Source: an uncultured Eubacterium sp. (GTDB lineage Bacteria > Bacillota > Clostridia > Lachnospirales > Lachnospiraceae). From it: 64,000 nucleotides of DNA. The position numbers and the translations under genes are program-made. Below the pieces are notes generated by a model. It was not told the DNA's origin. It worked only from the letters and a program-made list of their open reading frames with translations, and did no database searches. Positions within the stretch are counted from its first letter, which is position 1. The number at the start of each line of letters is the position of its first letter. Location of the stretch: assembly GCA_958446835.1 (NCBI GenBank), contig CAUCXT010000007.1:1-64000 (forward strand), written 5' to 3'. Shown here piece by piece: positions 34,940-44,260 of this stretch.

Positions 34940-37900
34940 ATGAAAAAAAATGTTATCAGAAGAGTACTTGCTGTTGTGGCAGCATTCGTGATGGTATTTG
35001 TTTCGGTTAAGCCTGCCAATGTATATGCGGCAGCCGGAAGTTACACGAATCCTGCCAAGGGTGAAGTATCCAAGAAGGGACTCCAGATAGATTTCGGTAT
35101 GCTATCTGATGTTGAGGAGTTAGGAATAAGTGAGGCATTTCTCAACATATCGTTTGAGAGAGTCTTAAGCAATTCGGCAACTAAGTATGCGTATGATTAT
35201 AATGGGAAGACCTATTACTTTAACACAGTAATTGAGGATTATGATACTATTATAAGTAAGCTTACCGAGGCAGGAATCAATGTAACGGTTGCATTTGTTA
35301 ACCAGTATCAGGATGGATATGAATATCTTTTATATCCGGGAGTTACAAGACATGATGGAACCTTCTACTATGCCATCAACACGGCTACACAGGAAGGTAA
35401 GAATGCAGTTGAGGCCGTATGCCATTTTGTAGCTGCAAGGTATAATGGCACAGGCAACGGAAAAATTTCCAACTATGTTATCGGTAACGAGGTTAACGAT
35501 AACATGGCATATAACTATATCGGAGAGATGGGAATTGAGCAGTACGTTCCGATATATTATCAGACATTTAAGACGATGTATGATGCCTTGAGGGCAGAGA
35601 ATGCAGGGGCTAATGTATATATTCCTCTTGAGCAGAGATGGACAACAGACAATACCAGCAAGGAATATGCAGGAAGAGACTTCCTTGAGATATTTGACAG
35701 ACTTTCAAAGCAGGATGGCAATATATACTGGAATCTTGCATATCATCCATATTCCTTCCCAATCACAAATAATAATGTCCTTACAGACAATTGGCCTTCA
35801 GTTGACAAGGACGGAGTTAAGAATGATGGTGGTGAGATTACAGATGATCAGGAGACGAAGCTTATCAGCATGAAGAACATCAATGTTCTCACAGATTATA
35901 TGCAGAACTCCAACATGCGCAACAAGGATGGCAACGTAAGATCCATCATTCTTTCAGAACAGGGTTATACATCAGAGTCACCTATATCGGGAACGGATGA
36001 GAAGCTTCAGGCTGCAAGCATAGCCTATGCATACTATGCATCTGAGATGAATCCATATATTGACGCATTCATACTCAATGGACATATTGATACTATTGTT
36101 GAGAGCAATTACTATAAGTTCGGATTATGGAATTCCGTATGGAGCAATGAGAAGAATGAGTATGTTGCTACGACACCTAAGTACGCATACACTATGTACA
36201 AGTACATAGATACGGCAAGTTCACTTGATGTAACTAATTTTGCACTCGCAACACTTGGCATAACATCATGGAATGCAGTTATAGATAACTTTGATGCCTC
36301 TAAATTCAACAGCATGAAGAGCATCAATAATGCAGCACTTTATAGTGTTTCATCAATGGACAGCGCAACAGGTGCGGTTGTTCTTTCAGAAGGACTCGGA
36401 AGCAATTTTTCAGAGAATGGCAGTGGCAACTGGGTAGCGGCACAGCCATACTGGGAGAAGGGCTACAATGTACCATCCTTCAGTATATATAATTATAATA
36501 AGGACGGTGTAGCAGGCACGGCACAGTATCATCCTATGGGTACAGCAGTTGTTGATCCTAAGTGTACCGGTTTCTCATATCAGGCAATATACCATGAGTT
36601 CGGAGCGGCACAGGATTTCAGCGCAACACCATATCTTGGATTTACAATCAAATTCATGCCTCAGTATACAAGTGGTGATGCAGATAAGATGGTTGTAAGA
36701 GTGAGAGTATACAGCGGTAACAATATCTATGATGCTAACTGTCAGGTTGACGTCAATACAGATAACAATTTGTTTGTGGATCTTTCAGGCTGGTCAGGAA
36801 AGACAGCAGTTGACAAGGTTGCGGTATGGGTTAAGGAGAACACTACAAGCAAGAGCTTTGATGGTGTATTCACAGTATATGATTTTACGAAGGCAGCGGG
36901 CTTAAGCGGAGCGAAGGCACAGTCAAGAGCATTGAATGATCCGGCAGTGAGCGTACCGGACAGTATATTTAATTCTACAGTATATGGCGGTAAAGATTAT
37001 TCTGCTGTATATAATGCTGATTACTATTATAACAATAATACAGAAGTGGCAGCAGCGGTAGGATATAATCCGGTTCTACTCATAGAGCATTTCATTACTA
37101 AGGGGATGGCAGCAGGGCTTCAGGCAAGTGAAGAGTTCAATGTTCAAGTTTATAAAAACAATTATAAGGATCTCGCTAACAGCTTCGGAGATGATCTTAA
37201 GAAATACTATGAGCACTATGTAGATTATGGTAAGGCAGAAGGAAGAACAGCTGTATCATCAGATTCTCCGGCTCCGACACCTACACCAACACCTACGCCG
37301 ACACCTACACCTACACCAAGTCAGACGTATATAGTTGACGGTGTTGACTATGCAGCGGTATTCAATCCTGAGTATTATGCCGAGCACAATAAGGATGTAG
37401 TAAATGCATTCGGAAGTACTACAGAAGCACTTCTTAATCATTTCTATAACTATGGCATGAACGAGGGACGTCAGGGTAGTGAAGAGTTCAACGTGGACTC
37501 ATATAAGGCTAACAATCCTGATCTTGTAAATGTATTCGGAAGCGATACAAGAACATATTATGTACACTATGTGAAGTATGGTAAGGCAGAGGGAAGAAAG
37601 GCTACAGGAAGTGTCAATAATGGTGGAAACAATGGCGGAAACCAGAGTGGAACGACTACAGGCAACTATGTGGTAGACGGAGTTGATTATTCTGCTGTAT
37701 TCAATGCAGATTACTACTACAATAATCACAAGGATGTAGCTAATGCATTTGGTAAGGATGCACAGGCATTATTTAACCACTTCATGGAGCATGGTATCTA
37801 CGAAGGACGTCAGGCGAGTGAAGAATTCAACGTAGATTCTTACAAGGCTAATAATCCGGATCTTGTGAACGCATTTGGTGGTGATACTAAGACATACTAT

Positions 37901-38578
37901 GTACATTATATAAAGTATGGTAAGGCAGAGGGAAGAAAGGCAACAGGAAGTGTCAACAATGGCGGAAACCAGAGCGGAACAACTACGGGCAACTATGTGG
38001 TAGATGGTGTTGATTATTCACCTGTATTTAATGCAGATTACTACTACAATAATCATAAGGATGTGGCCAATGCGTTTGGAAATGATGCACAGGCATTATT
38101 CAATCACTTTATGAATTACGGAATCAACGAAGGTCGTCAGGCAAGCGAGGAATTCAACGTAGAATCATATAAGGCCAACAATCCGGATCTTGTAAGTGTA
38201 TTTGGAAATGACACAAGAACATACTATGTACATTATGTAAAGTATGGCAAGGCAGAAAACAGAAAAGCTACAGGAAACAATGTTGGAAATCAGGGCTATG
38301 TGGTTGATGGAATAGATTATTCAGCGGTATTCGATGCTGATTACTACTATGCTCACCATAAGGATGTGGCCAATGCATTCGGCAATGATAAGCAGGCATT
38401 ATTCAATCATTTTATGAACTATGGAATCTATGAAGGCCGTCAGGCAAGTGAAGAGTTCAATGTTGACGTATACAAGGCTAATAACGCAGACCTTGTAAAT
38501 GCATTCGGTGATGACACAAGAACTTATTATATCCACTATATCAAGTATGGTAAGGCGGAAAATAGAAAGAGTCACTAA
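34940..38578 (+). CDS. Secreted DUF5722 (clan GH-A-like) protein with five long surface repeats
   Basis: 1212 residues from ATG 34940 (behind AAAGGGAGAG). Signal peptide 1-31. Residues 40-480 are a DUF5722 domain. Two acids sit where clan A glycosidases have them: E184 in VIGNEVND (acid/base in an NE motif) and E340 in IILSEQGYTS (nucleophile). A beta-sandwich-like region follows (500-660). Then come five units of about 85 residues, each two 40-residue motifs (YYNNHKDVANAFG, HFMNYGxxEGRQASEEFNV, NNPDLVNAFG, HYVKYGKAEGR), separated by a Pro-Thr linker and Gly-Asn linkers. There is no LPXTG or transmembrane tail, so the repeats probably hold it to the wall or glycan. Confidence 0.8.
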   Translation: MKKNVIRRVLAVVAAFVMVFVSVKPANVYAAAGSYTNPAKGEVSKKGLQIDFGMLSDVEELGISEAFLNISFERVLSNSATKYAYDYNGKTYYFNTVIEDYDTIISKLTEAGINVTVAFVNQYQDGYEYLLYPGVTRHDGTFYYAINTATQEGKNAVEAVCHFVAARYNGTGNGKISNYVIGNEVNDNMAYNYIGEMGIEQYVPIYYQTFKTMYDALRAENAGANVYIPLEQRWTTDNTSKEYAGRDFLEIFDRLSKQDGNIYWNLAYHPYSFPITNNNVLTDNWPSVDKDGVKNDGGEITDDQETKLISMKNINVLTDYMQNSNMRNKDGNVRSIILSEQGYTSESPISGTDEKLQAASIAYAYYASEMNPYIDAFILNGHIDTIVESNYYKFGLWNSVWSNEKNEYVATTPKYAYTMYKYIDTASSLDVTNFALATLGITSWNAVIDNFDASKFNSMKSINNAALYSVSSMDSATGAVVLSEGLGSNFSENGSGNWVAAQPYWEKGYNVPSFSIYNYNKDGVAGTAQYHPMGTAVVDPKCTGFSYQAIYHEFGAAQDFSATPYLGFTIKFMPQYTSGDADKMVVRVRVYSGNNIYDANCQVDVNTDNNLFVDLSGWSGKTAVDKVAVWVKENTTSKSFDGVFTVYDFTKAAGLSGAKAQSRALNDPAVSVPDSIFNSTVYGGKDYSAVYNADYYYNNNTEVAAAVGYNPVLLIEHFITKGMAAGLQASEEFNVQVYKNNYKDLANSFGDDLKKYYEHYVDYGKAEGRTAVSSDSPAPTPTPTPTPTPTPTPSQTYIVDGVDYAAVFNPEYYAEHNKDVVNAFGSTTEALLNHFYNYGMNEGRQGSEEFNVDSYKANNPDLVNVFGSDTRTYYVHYVKYGKAEGRKATGSVNNGGNNGGNQSGTTTGNYVVDGVDYSAVFNADYYYNNHKDVANAFGKDAQALFNHFMEHGIYEGRQASEEFNVDSYKANNPDLVNAFGGDTKTYYVHYIKYGKAEGRKATGSVNNGGNQSGTTTGNYVVDGVDYSPVFNADYYYNNHKDVANAFGNDAQALFNHFMNYGINEGRQASEEFNVESYKANNPDLVSVFGNDTRTYYVHYVKYGKAENRKATGNNVGNQGYVVDGIDYSAVFDADYYYAHHKDVANAFGNDKQALFNHFMNYGIYEGRQASEEFNVDVYKANNADLVNAFGDDTRTYYIHYIKYGKAENRKSH
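36997..38575 (+). repeat. Five DNA-level repeats coding for 85-residue surface units
   Basis: Units begin near 36997, 37341, 37681, 38008 and 38312. Units 3 and 4 and their Gly/Asn/Thr linkers (37621-37680, 37951-38007) are nearly identical in DNA, so unequal recombination can add or remove units. A (ACACCT)n-like Pro-Thr tract lies at 37271-37320. Confidence 0.8.
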
Positions 38579-38617
38579 TAACAGGGAAAAGAGCTTATCT
38601 TTTCAAAGTTATGACAG

Positions 38618-38648
38618 ATGGCAGCGGGATAAAGCATTTCGCTGCCAT
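38618..38648 (+). terminator. Hairpin after the first DUF5722 gene
   Basis: ATGGCAGCG (38618-38626) and CGCTGCCAT (38640-38648) form a perfect 9-bp stem with a 13-nt loop. The trailing TTTGTGTG is a poor T run, so this is a moderate candidate. Confidence 0.5.
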
Positions 38649-38730
38649 TTGTGTGTATGAGCAGTGTTGGTGTATTATTAAAAATGTTTTGTAATTATAT
38701 GTATAAGTATATAAAATAAAGGATACACAT

Positions 38731-41700
38731 ATGAGATTCAGATTAAACAGATTTTCATTAAAAACATTACTGTTGATAATAATAACAGCAGTATGTATAG
38801 CAGCAGGGGGGACGTATAGCTTCGCGGGGGATAGCGAAAATACAGCGCAGACACAGAACAGTGAGCCGGGTGATGAAGTATCCAAGAAGGGTATTCAGAT
38901 AGTTGATGGAAACTATCCGCTTCTTGTGGATATTCAGGATATAGGTGTAAGCTATGGCTTTCTTAATTTCTTTTATAATGAACTTGTGAGTGCTGAACCA
39001 ACAGAATACTTCTATGATTACAAAGGAAAGACATATTACTATGATGCAGATAAGGTGGAGCTATATGACAATACGATAAGCACACTTACCAATGCGGGGA
39101 TAAGTATAGTGGCTGCGGTTGTGAATGGTTACAATAAGGATTTTCCACAGCTTCGTTATCCTGGTGTTGACTTCAATGATGGAACACAGTACTATGCTTT
39201 CAATGCTGTGACTGAGGAAGGCGTCAACCTGATAGAGGCATGTACTTATTTCCTTGCTGAGAGATACAATGGTGGGGATAAGGGTAAGGTTGTCGATTGG
39301 GTTATCGGAAATGAGGTGAATGACAATCTTCAGTACAACTATCTCAAGCCGTGTGAGGGAAGCAGCTATGTGGCTGAGTATTATAAGCAGTTCAAGATGT
39401 TTTACAATATAATAAAAGAAATTAATCCAGAAGCTGAAATATATATACCATTAGAGCATAGATGGCAGACGGCAAACACGATGACAGACTATGGTGCAAG
39501 ATGGTTTCTCGAGGAATTCAACCGCAACGAAAAGAAGGATCAGCAGATGGACTGGGGCGTGGCATGGCATCCATATCCATATCCCCTCGGTGACCCGGAT
39601 ACTCTCGATGATGGTGATGAGCCGACAACGGACACGGACGGAACTCCTACCTATGGCGGTGAGGTCACGATGGATGAGTACACGCCATTGATATCGATGA
39701 AGAATATAGATATATTGACAGATTACTTTACTAGGAACCTTCTTACACAGAGTGGGCAGGTACGCTCCATAATAGTATCCGAGGTTGGATACACGTCATA
39801 TTCAGTTATATGTGGTCAGAATGAGGCAAAACAAGCTGCTAATATAGCATACTCATACTATAAGGCTGAGAGCAACCCCTATATCAAGGCGTTTATTATA
39901 AGAGCTCACAGGGATATCAGTGAGGGCAGTCCGTATTTCCAGTTCGGACTTCGCTACAAGACTGAGGTGCCTAAGCTGTCATACGAAATGTTTAAATATA
40001 TGGATACAACGGATTCACTTGAATACACGCAGTTCGCACTTGATGTGTTGGGGATTGACTCATGGAATGAAGTTATAGACAATTTCGATTCTGATATGTT
40101 TACACAGATGAAGAGTATAGACCATGGGAATGTATTCAGAATCGCCGATTCACTGGTACCTCAGGAGGCGGTACAGCTTCGGGGAAGTACTGATATATGG
40201 GATATGAATCAGGATGATGCCATATATTCGAGCAGGGTAAGATATTTTGATTCGCTTGATTTGTCGAATGAACCTTATCTATGTATAGGTATCAATCTTG
40301 ATAAAGCCGCAGTGGTAAGAATAAGAGTTACAAGTAAAGATCATATATATGATGCTTATGGAAACTTGACCGCGGGGGATGGACAGTATATATATACTGA
40401 TTTATCCGGATGGAAGTACAGAAACAGTATTGACAGGGTTGAGATATGGTTAAGCGATACATGGAACACAGCGGGCTACACAGGAAATGACAGTACAGTA
40501 GCCCTGTATGCGACAAGCGTTGTGACATCGGCAGGTGAGATAACCTGCAATGCACCACAGAAAAAGGATATTACTGTCGCGAGTGTGAGCTCTGTAGGTG
40601 ATGTGCTGTATTCAGGAGAATATTATACACCTTCAGTTGAGGTGCACTATAATGGTGAGCTTTTGACTCAGAATGTTGATTATTCCCTCAGCTATACACA
40701 TAATAAGAAAGGACCTGTGGCAAATGTAATAGTAACCGGAATTGGTGAGTATAGCGGACAGATTAAGACTTCCTTTAATATAATATCTAGATATAGTGAG
40801 CTTGTAGATCCTGTGTATTATTTTAAGAAATATCCGGATGTAGCTTCTGCATGTGGCAATGACTATACGAAGGCAGAGGAATATTTTGCCAATTACGGAA
40901 TGACAGCCGGGCATCAGGCATGTGAGAAGTTCAATGTATATTACTATCAGCAGAATTATGAGGATCTTAGGAATGCATTTGGGGATAACCTTGTTGCATA
41001 CTATAATCACTACATCACATACGGAATAAATGAAGGCAGAATTGCGTCACACATGCTGTCTAATACAACCTATAACGGAGTGGATTATGCTGCAGTGTAC
41101 AATAAGGTATATTATATAACAAGGTATCCTGATATTGCTAAGAGATTTGATAATGATGATTATCTTGTGCTCAAGTACTTTGTTGAGGAGGGGACAAGAA
41201 ATAAGCAAAGAGGTAATGATATATTCGATATAGAGGCTTATGCCCAATATAATCCGGATCTGAGGGCTACATTCCGTGATGATATATACACATATTATTT
41301 GCATTATGTATTATATGGTCAGTATGAGAACAGAACCTGCAACGGAATATTCTACGATGAGAGAGATTATTCCAAGGTATATAATGAAGAATATTATTAT
41401 AATAATAATCCTGATGTGGCAGAGACATTCGGAAGAGATTCCAATATGCTTCTAAAGCATTTTATTGTGAATGGAATGGCAGAAGGAAGAAAAGGCAGCC
41501 TGGACTTTGACTTGGAGACATATAAGCAGTATTCGGACTTGAAGAATGCATTTGGCGATGATAATAAGGCATATTATATACATTATATAGACTATGGGGC
41601 TGCAGAGCATAGAATAGCGACAAGCTCTACCGTGTACAATGGTGTTGATTATAAGGATGTATATAACAAGGATTATTATCTGGCAAAATATGGGGACTTA

Positions 41701-41901
41701 AGGAACGCATTTGGTGATGACGAGAGAGCCCTTATTGAGCATTTTGTAAAATATGGAATGAAAGAAGGCAGACAGGCATGTGAGGAGTTTAACCCATACC
41801 TGTACCGTACACTTTACAGTGACCTTAGAGAAGCCTTTGGATATGATATGGAAAGGTATTATATTCACTACATGAATGTGGGAAAGGCAGAAGGAAGGTA
41901 G
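38731..41901 (+). CDS. Second secreted DUF5722 (clan GH-A-like) protein with surface repeats
   Basis: 1056 residues, a paralogue of the preceding gene. Signal peptide 1-32. DUF5722 domain with E195 in VIGNEVND and E351 in IIVSEVGYTS. It carries an acid-rich insertion around 290-310 and a strand-rich linker (about 620-690, GVGDVLYSG-type, bacterial Ig-like). The C-terminal 365 residues hold about nine copies of the 40-residue motif (YYFKKYPDVASACG, HYITYGINEGR, HFVKYGMKEGRQACEEFNP, HYMNVGKAEGR). The repeats diverge more than in its neighbour. No anchor motif is present. The pair probably arose by duplication; both may trim, or attach to, the glycan made by this locus. Confidence 0.8.
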   Translation: MRFRLNRFSLKTLLLIIITAVCIAAGGTYSFAGDSENTAQTQNSEPGDEVSKKGIQIVDGNYPLLVDIQDIGVSYGFLNFFYNELVSAEPTEYFYDYKGKTYYYDADKVELYDNTISTLTNAGISIVAAVVNGYNKDFPQLRYPGVDFNDGTQYYAFNAVTEEGVNLIEACTYFLAERYNGGDKGKVVDWVIGNEVNDNLQYNYLKPCEGSSYVAEYYKQFKMFYNIIKEINPEAEIYIPLEHRWQTANTMTDYGARWFLEEFNRNEKKDQQMDWGVAWHPYPYPLGDPDTLDDGDEPTTDTDGTPTYGGEVTMDEYTPLISMKNIDILTDYFTRNLLTQSGQVRSIIVSEVGYTSYSVICGQNEAKQAANIAYSYYKAESNPYIKAFIIRAHRDISEGSPYFQFGLRYKTEVPKLSYEMFKYMDTTDSLEYTQFALDVLGIDSWNEVIDNFDSDMFTQMKSIDHGNVFRIADSLVPQEAVQLRGSTDIWDMNQDDAIYSSRVRYFDSLDLSNEPYLCIGINLDKAAVVRIRVTSKDHIYDAYGNLTAGDGQYIYTDLSGWKYRNSIDRVEIWLSDTWNTAGYTGNDSTVALYATSVVTSAGEITCNAPQKKDITVASVSSVGDVLYSGEYYTPSVEVHYNGELLTQNVDYSLSYTHNKKGPVANVIVTGIGEYSGQIKTSFNIISRYSELVDPVYYFKKYPDVASACGNDYTKAEEYFANYGMTAGHQACEKFNVYYYQQNYEDLRNAFGDNLVAYYNHYITYGINEGRIASHMLSNTTYNGVDYAAVYNKVYYITRYPDIAKRFDNDDYLVLKYFVEEGTRNKQRGNDIFDIEAYAQYNPDLRATFRDDIYTYYLHYVLYGQYENRTCNGIFYDERDYSKVYNEEYYYNNNPDVAETFGRDSNMLLKHFIVNGMAEGRKGSLDFDLETYKQYSDLKNAFGDDNKAYYIHYIDYGAAEHRIATSSTVYNGVDYKDVYNKDYYLAKYGDLRNAFGDDERALIEHFVKYGMKEGRQACEEFNPYLYRTLYSDLREAFGYDMERYYIHYMNVGKAEGR

Positions 41902-41922
41902 AAAATCAAATAAAGTACAAGA

Positions 41923-41976
41923 AAGTCCCCAAATGTAAGCTTATTACGTGATGCAATAAGCTGCATAAGGGGACTT
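41923..41976. repeat. Two-tier palindrome between convergent genes
   Basis: Outer arms AAGTCCCC (41923-41930) and GGGGACTT (41969-41976); inner arms AGCTTATT (41938-41945) and AATAAGCT (41955-41962). No T run on either side. Together with the palindrome at 11401-11459 (GGGGTC/GACCCC core) it looks like a member of a dispersed family of intergenic hairpins. Confidence 0.6.
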
Positions 41977-42000
41977 CGTGCTGTTGTGGTTATTTATGGA

Positions 42001-44070
42001 TTAGTTATAGTGATCCGGGTCGAACCTCACGATTACCTTCTTATATACTCCGTAGATGTGAGGAAAACGGTTGATAAGCCCTTGGAGAAAGCCTTCCATC
42101 TCGATGGAACGGGATTTCTTCATGTTGGAACTGCCCGCATATATGCGGTGCACATTCGATAGGTACTGGTAGAAATGCCAGCGCTCATAGAGGAGATCAA
42201 CGTTGACAGGAGCTGCAAGCACACCAGCAAGACAGTCCTCCAGCTCTTTTGCAGAGTCTTCCCAGCTTCTTATATGGGAGTCATTGTTCTTATAGTGTAT
42301 TACAGGGTCGGCGGCGACCTTATCAAGTATACCATCTACCTCATCAAGTGAGTTGAAGATATATACATTTTCACTGAATGCATCGAAGTAGCTTCTGAGT
42401 TCACGATTCAGCTCAGTGTTATTTACGATAATCTTTTTGGAGTAGCTCATTCCGTCCAGAAACGGAAGACCAAAGCCCTCATATATACTAGGAAATATTA
42501 TTCCAAGTGAATTGCCAAGTACATAATCTATGAACTCATCGGACAGATTGCCGGACTTATATCCATACATGTTGCTGCTGATAGCTCCTTCGGAAGTGCT
42601 TCCGATTACGATAATACTGTGCTTCGAGGACTTGAGTGCTTCAAGCAGCTGAGGCACAAACTTGTGCTTGTAGAAGTTGCCGAAAACCACAAAGTAATTA
42701 TCAAATGGCAGCTTGAAGCCGGGATTCTTAGCAGGGTCATATAACTTATCGGTTCCGTGATATATAACTCTTGTAGGGATGTTACGCTTATCAAATTCCG
42801 GCTTGTAGAAATCTATCGTATCCTTAAGGGAAAATTCACTTATGGAGGTCATGAGGTCACAATAGTGAATTGATGAGCGGAATATCTCGTTGCGTTCAGG
42901 ATCCTGAACCAACAGGTACGAGCTTCTTATACTGATAATGTCCTGCATGCAGAATACATACTTGAGACAGGTTCTATTGAGTATGAACATGTGCTCAATA
43001 TGGTATATCTGCGATGGAGAGAATGCGATATGGAATGTCTGGTCATTTATTGTGTCAGGGTACCATACGTTATTGTGGCGCTCGGAAAGCTTGTGAAAGT
43101 TATCAGCAGCGCGGTTGATAAGAAGGTGCACATCATACTTGTCACCGTACAGTCTGAGAAACGCCTCATAGATGGATATAGAGTATTTGGCAGTTCCGTT
43201 GTACGAAGCAGGTGTCTCGTAGAGGCTGAACAGTATGCGCTTCTTAGGGTATAGACCATCACCAATCAGGTCGGCAAAGTAGTCAACAGGTTCCATTCCG
43301 CCATGAAAATAAGTGCTTATAAGATTCGAATAGTAAGGATAGCGTTTGTTTAGTATGGCAAAATGCTCCGCATCAAGCTTCGCACGTCTTGAACCGAAGC
43401 TTTTAGACTCATAGTGATATACATACGCGCGGTTGGCCATAACTATACTGAATCCGTACTGATTGATGCGGGCACAGAAGTCATTCTCCTCATTGTAGCC
43501 CGGACTGTATATCTCATCGAATAGTCCGAAACGATTAAGAACGTCCCTTTTTATGAGCAGTGCGAAACCGACACCTGTAGGAAGTATAGTCCAACGCGGA
43601 AGCATGTCCTTGACCGTCTCATATATGGAGTGGCTTACCTCGGGGGTCGGCCCGGCTGTGGTATTCTTCCTCGGAGGCATGGTGAGAAGAGTCGCATTGT
43701 TGCTTCTCGGACATACGGCACCATGACGTTCATCGGCATAGAGAACCTCCTGCATCTCGGTGAGAAAGCCTTCGGTGACTGCCGTGTCGGAGTTGAGAAG
43801 AAGAATATCGGTTGTCGGGTCGGCAAGCTCAAGGGAATGATTACATGTCTTTACAAAGCCAAGGTTCTCTTCATTCTTGGCATAGGTAAAGTTAGGGCAA
43901 TCTGCGATTGCCGAAAGAATATTATGTTCAAGCTCCTCCCACTCCGGTCCGTGGTCATTGACTAACAGAACGGAATTGTCGGATGGAACGTGTTTTTTAA
44001 GTGATTCAATACATGGACCTAGTGTAGACCAGTCCTTGTATACAGGAACAACTATGGTTGTCTTATTCAT
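42001..44070 (-). CDS. Two-domain glycosyltransferase (GT2 plus GT4)
   Basis: 689 residues. The N-terminal GT2 domain has VVPVYKDWSTLGPCIESL, NLGFVKTCNHSL and LLLNSDTAV. The C-terminal half is GT-B-like with the donor-binding FPSIYEGFGLPFLDGM (the second E of the GT4 EX7E motif is D). Such fusions add two sugars in a row to a surface chain. It is the only minus-strand gene of the glycan region, starts next to the divergent promoter at 44180 and could be expressed independently. Close to the Wzy cluster and DUF5722 genes. Confidence 0.87.
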   Translation of the reverse strand: MNKTTIVVPVYKDWSTLGPCIESLKKHVPSDNSVLLVNDHGPEWEELEHNILSAIADCPNFTYAKNEENLGFVKTCNHSLELADPTTDILLLNSDTAVTEGFLTEMQEVLYADERHGAVCPRSNNATLLTMPPRKNTTAGPTPEVSHSIYETVKDMLPRWTILPTGVGFALLIKRDVLNRFGLFDEIYSPGYNEENDFCARINQYGFSIVMANRAYVYHYESKSFGSRRAKLDAEHFAILNKRYPYYSNLISTYFHGGMEPVDYFADLIGDGLYPKKRILFSLYETPASYNGTAKYSISIYEAFLRLYGDKYDVHLLINRAADNFHKLSERHNNVWYPDTINDQTFHIAFSPSQIYHIEHMFILNRTCLKYVFCMQDIISIRSSYLLVQDPERNEIFRSSIHYCDLMTSISEFSLKDTIDFYKPEFDKRNIPTRVIYHGTDKLYDPAKNPGFKLPFDNYFVVFGNFYKHKFVPQLLEALKSSKHSIIVIGSTSEGAISSNMYGYKSGNLSDEFIDYVLGNSLGIIFPSIYEGFGLPFLDGMSYSKKIIVNNTELNRELRSYFDAFSENVYIFNSLDEVDGILDKVAADPVIHYKNNDSHIRSWEDSAKELEDCLAGVLAAPVNVDLLYERWHFYQYLSNVHRIYAGSSNMKKSRSIEMEGFLQGLINRFPHIYGVYKKVIVRFDPDHYN

Positions 44071-44179
44071 AAGCGATTGACCTCTTTGATTACATAATTA
44101 ATGTAATTATAGCATGGATTGGAGGGGATGACAATATATTGTGGGAAAGCCAGAAAATTGTCTGAATTAATATGAATTG

Positions 44180-44208
44180 TTGACAAGAGTAATATATGTG
44201 GATAAAAT
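44180..44208 (+). promoter_or_regulatory. Promoter of the split membrane-protein module
   Basis: TTGACA (44180-44185), a 17-nt spacer, TAAAAT (44203-44208), about 50 nt before ATG 44261. Confidence 0.65.
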
Positions 44209-44260
44209 TATAACGATAATGCACATTGTAAAGTGTAAATAAACAGGATTGGAAAGAATA

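Noticed and set aside
37271..37320. ACACCT tandem run as phase-variable simple repeat
   Set aside because: The unit is six bases, so changes stay in frame and only alter the length of the Pro-Thr linker.
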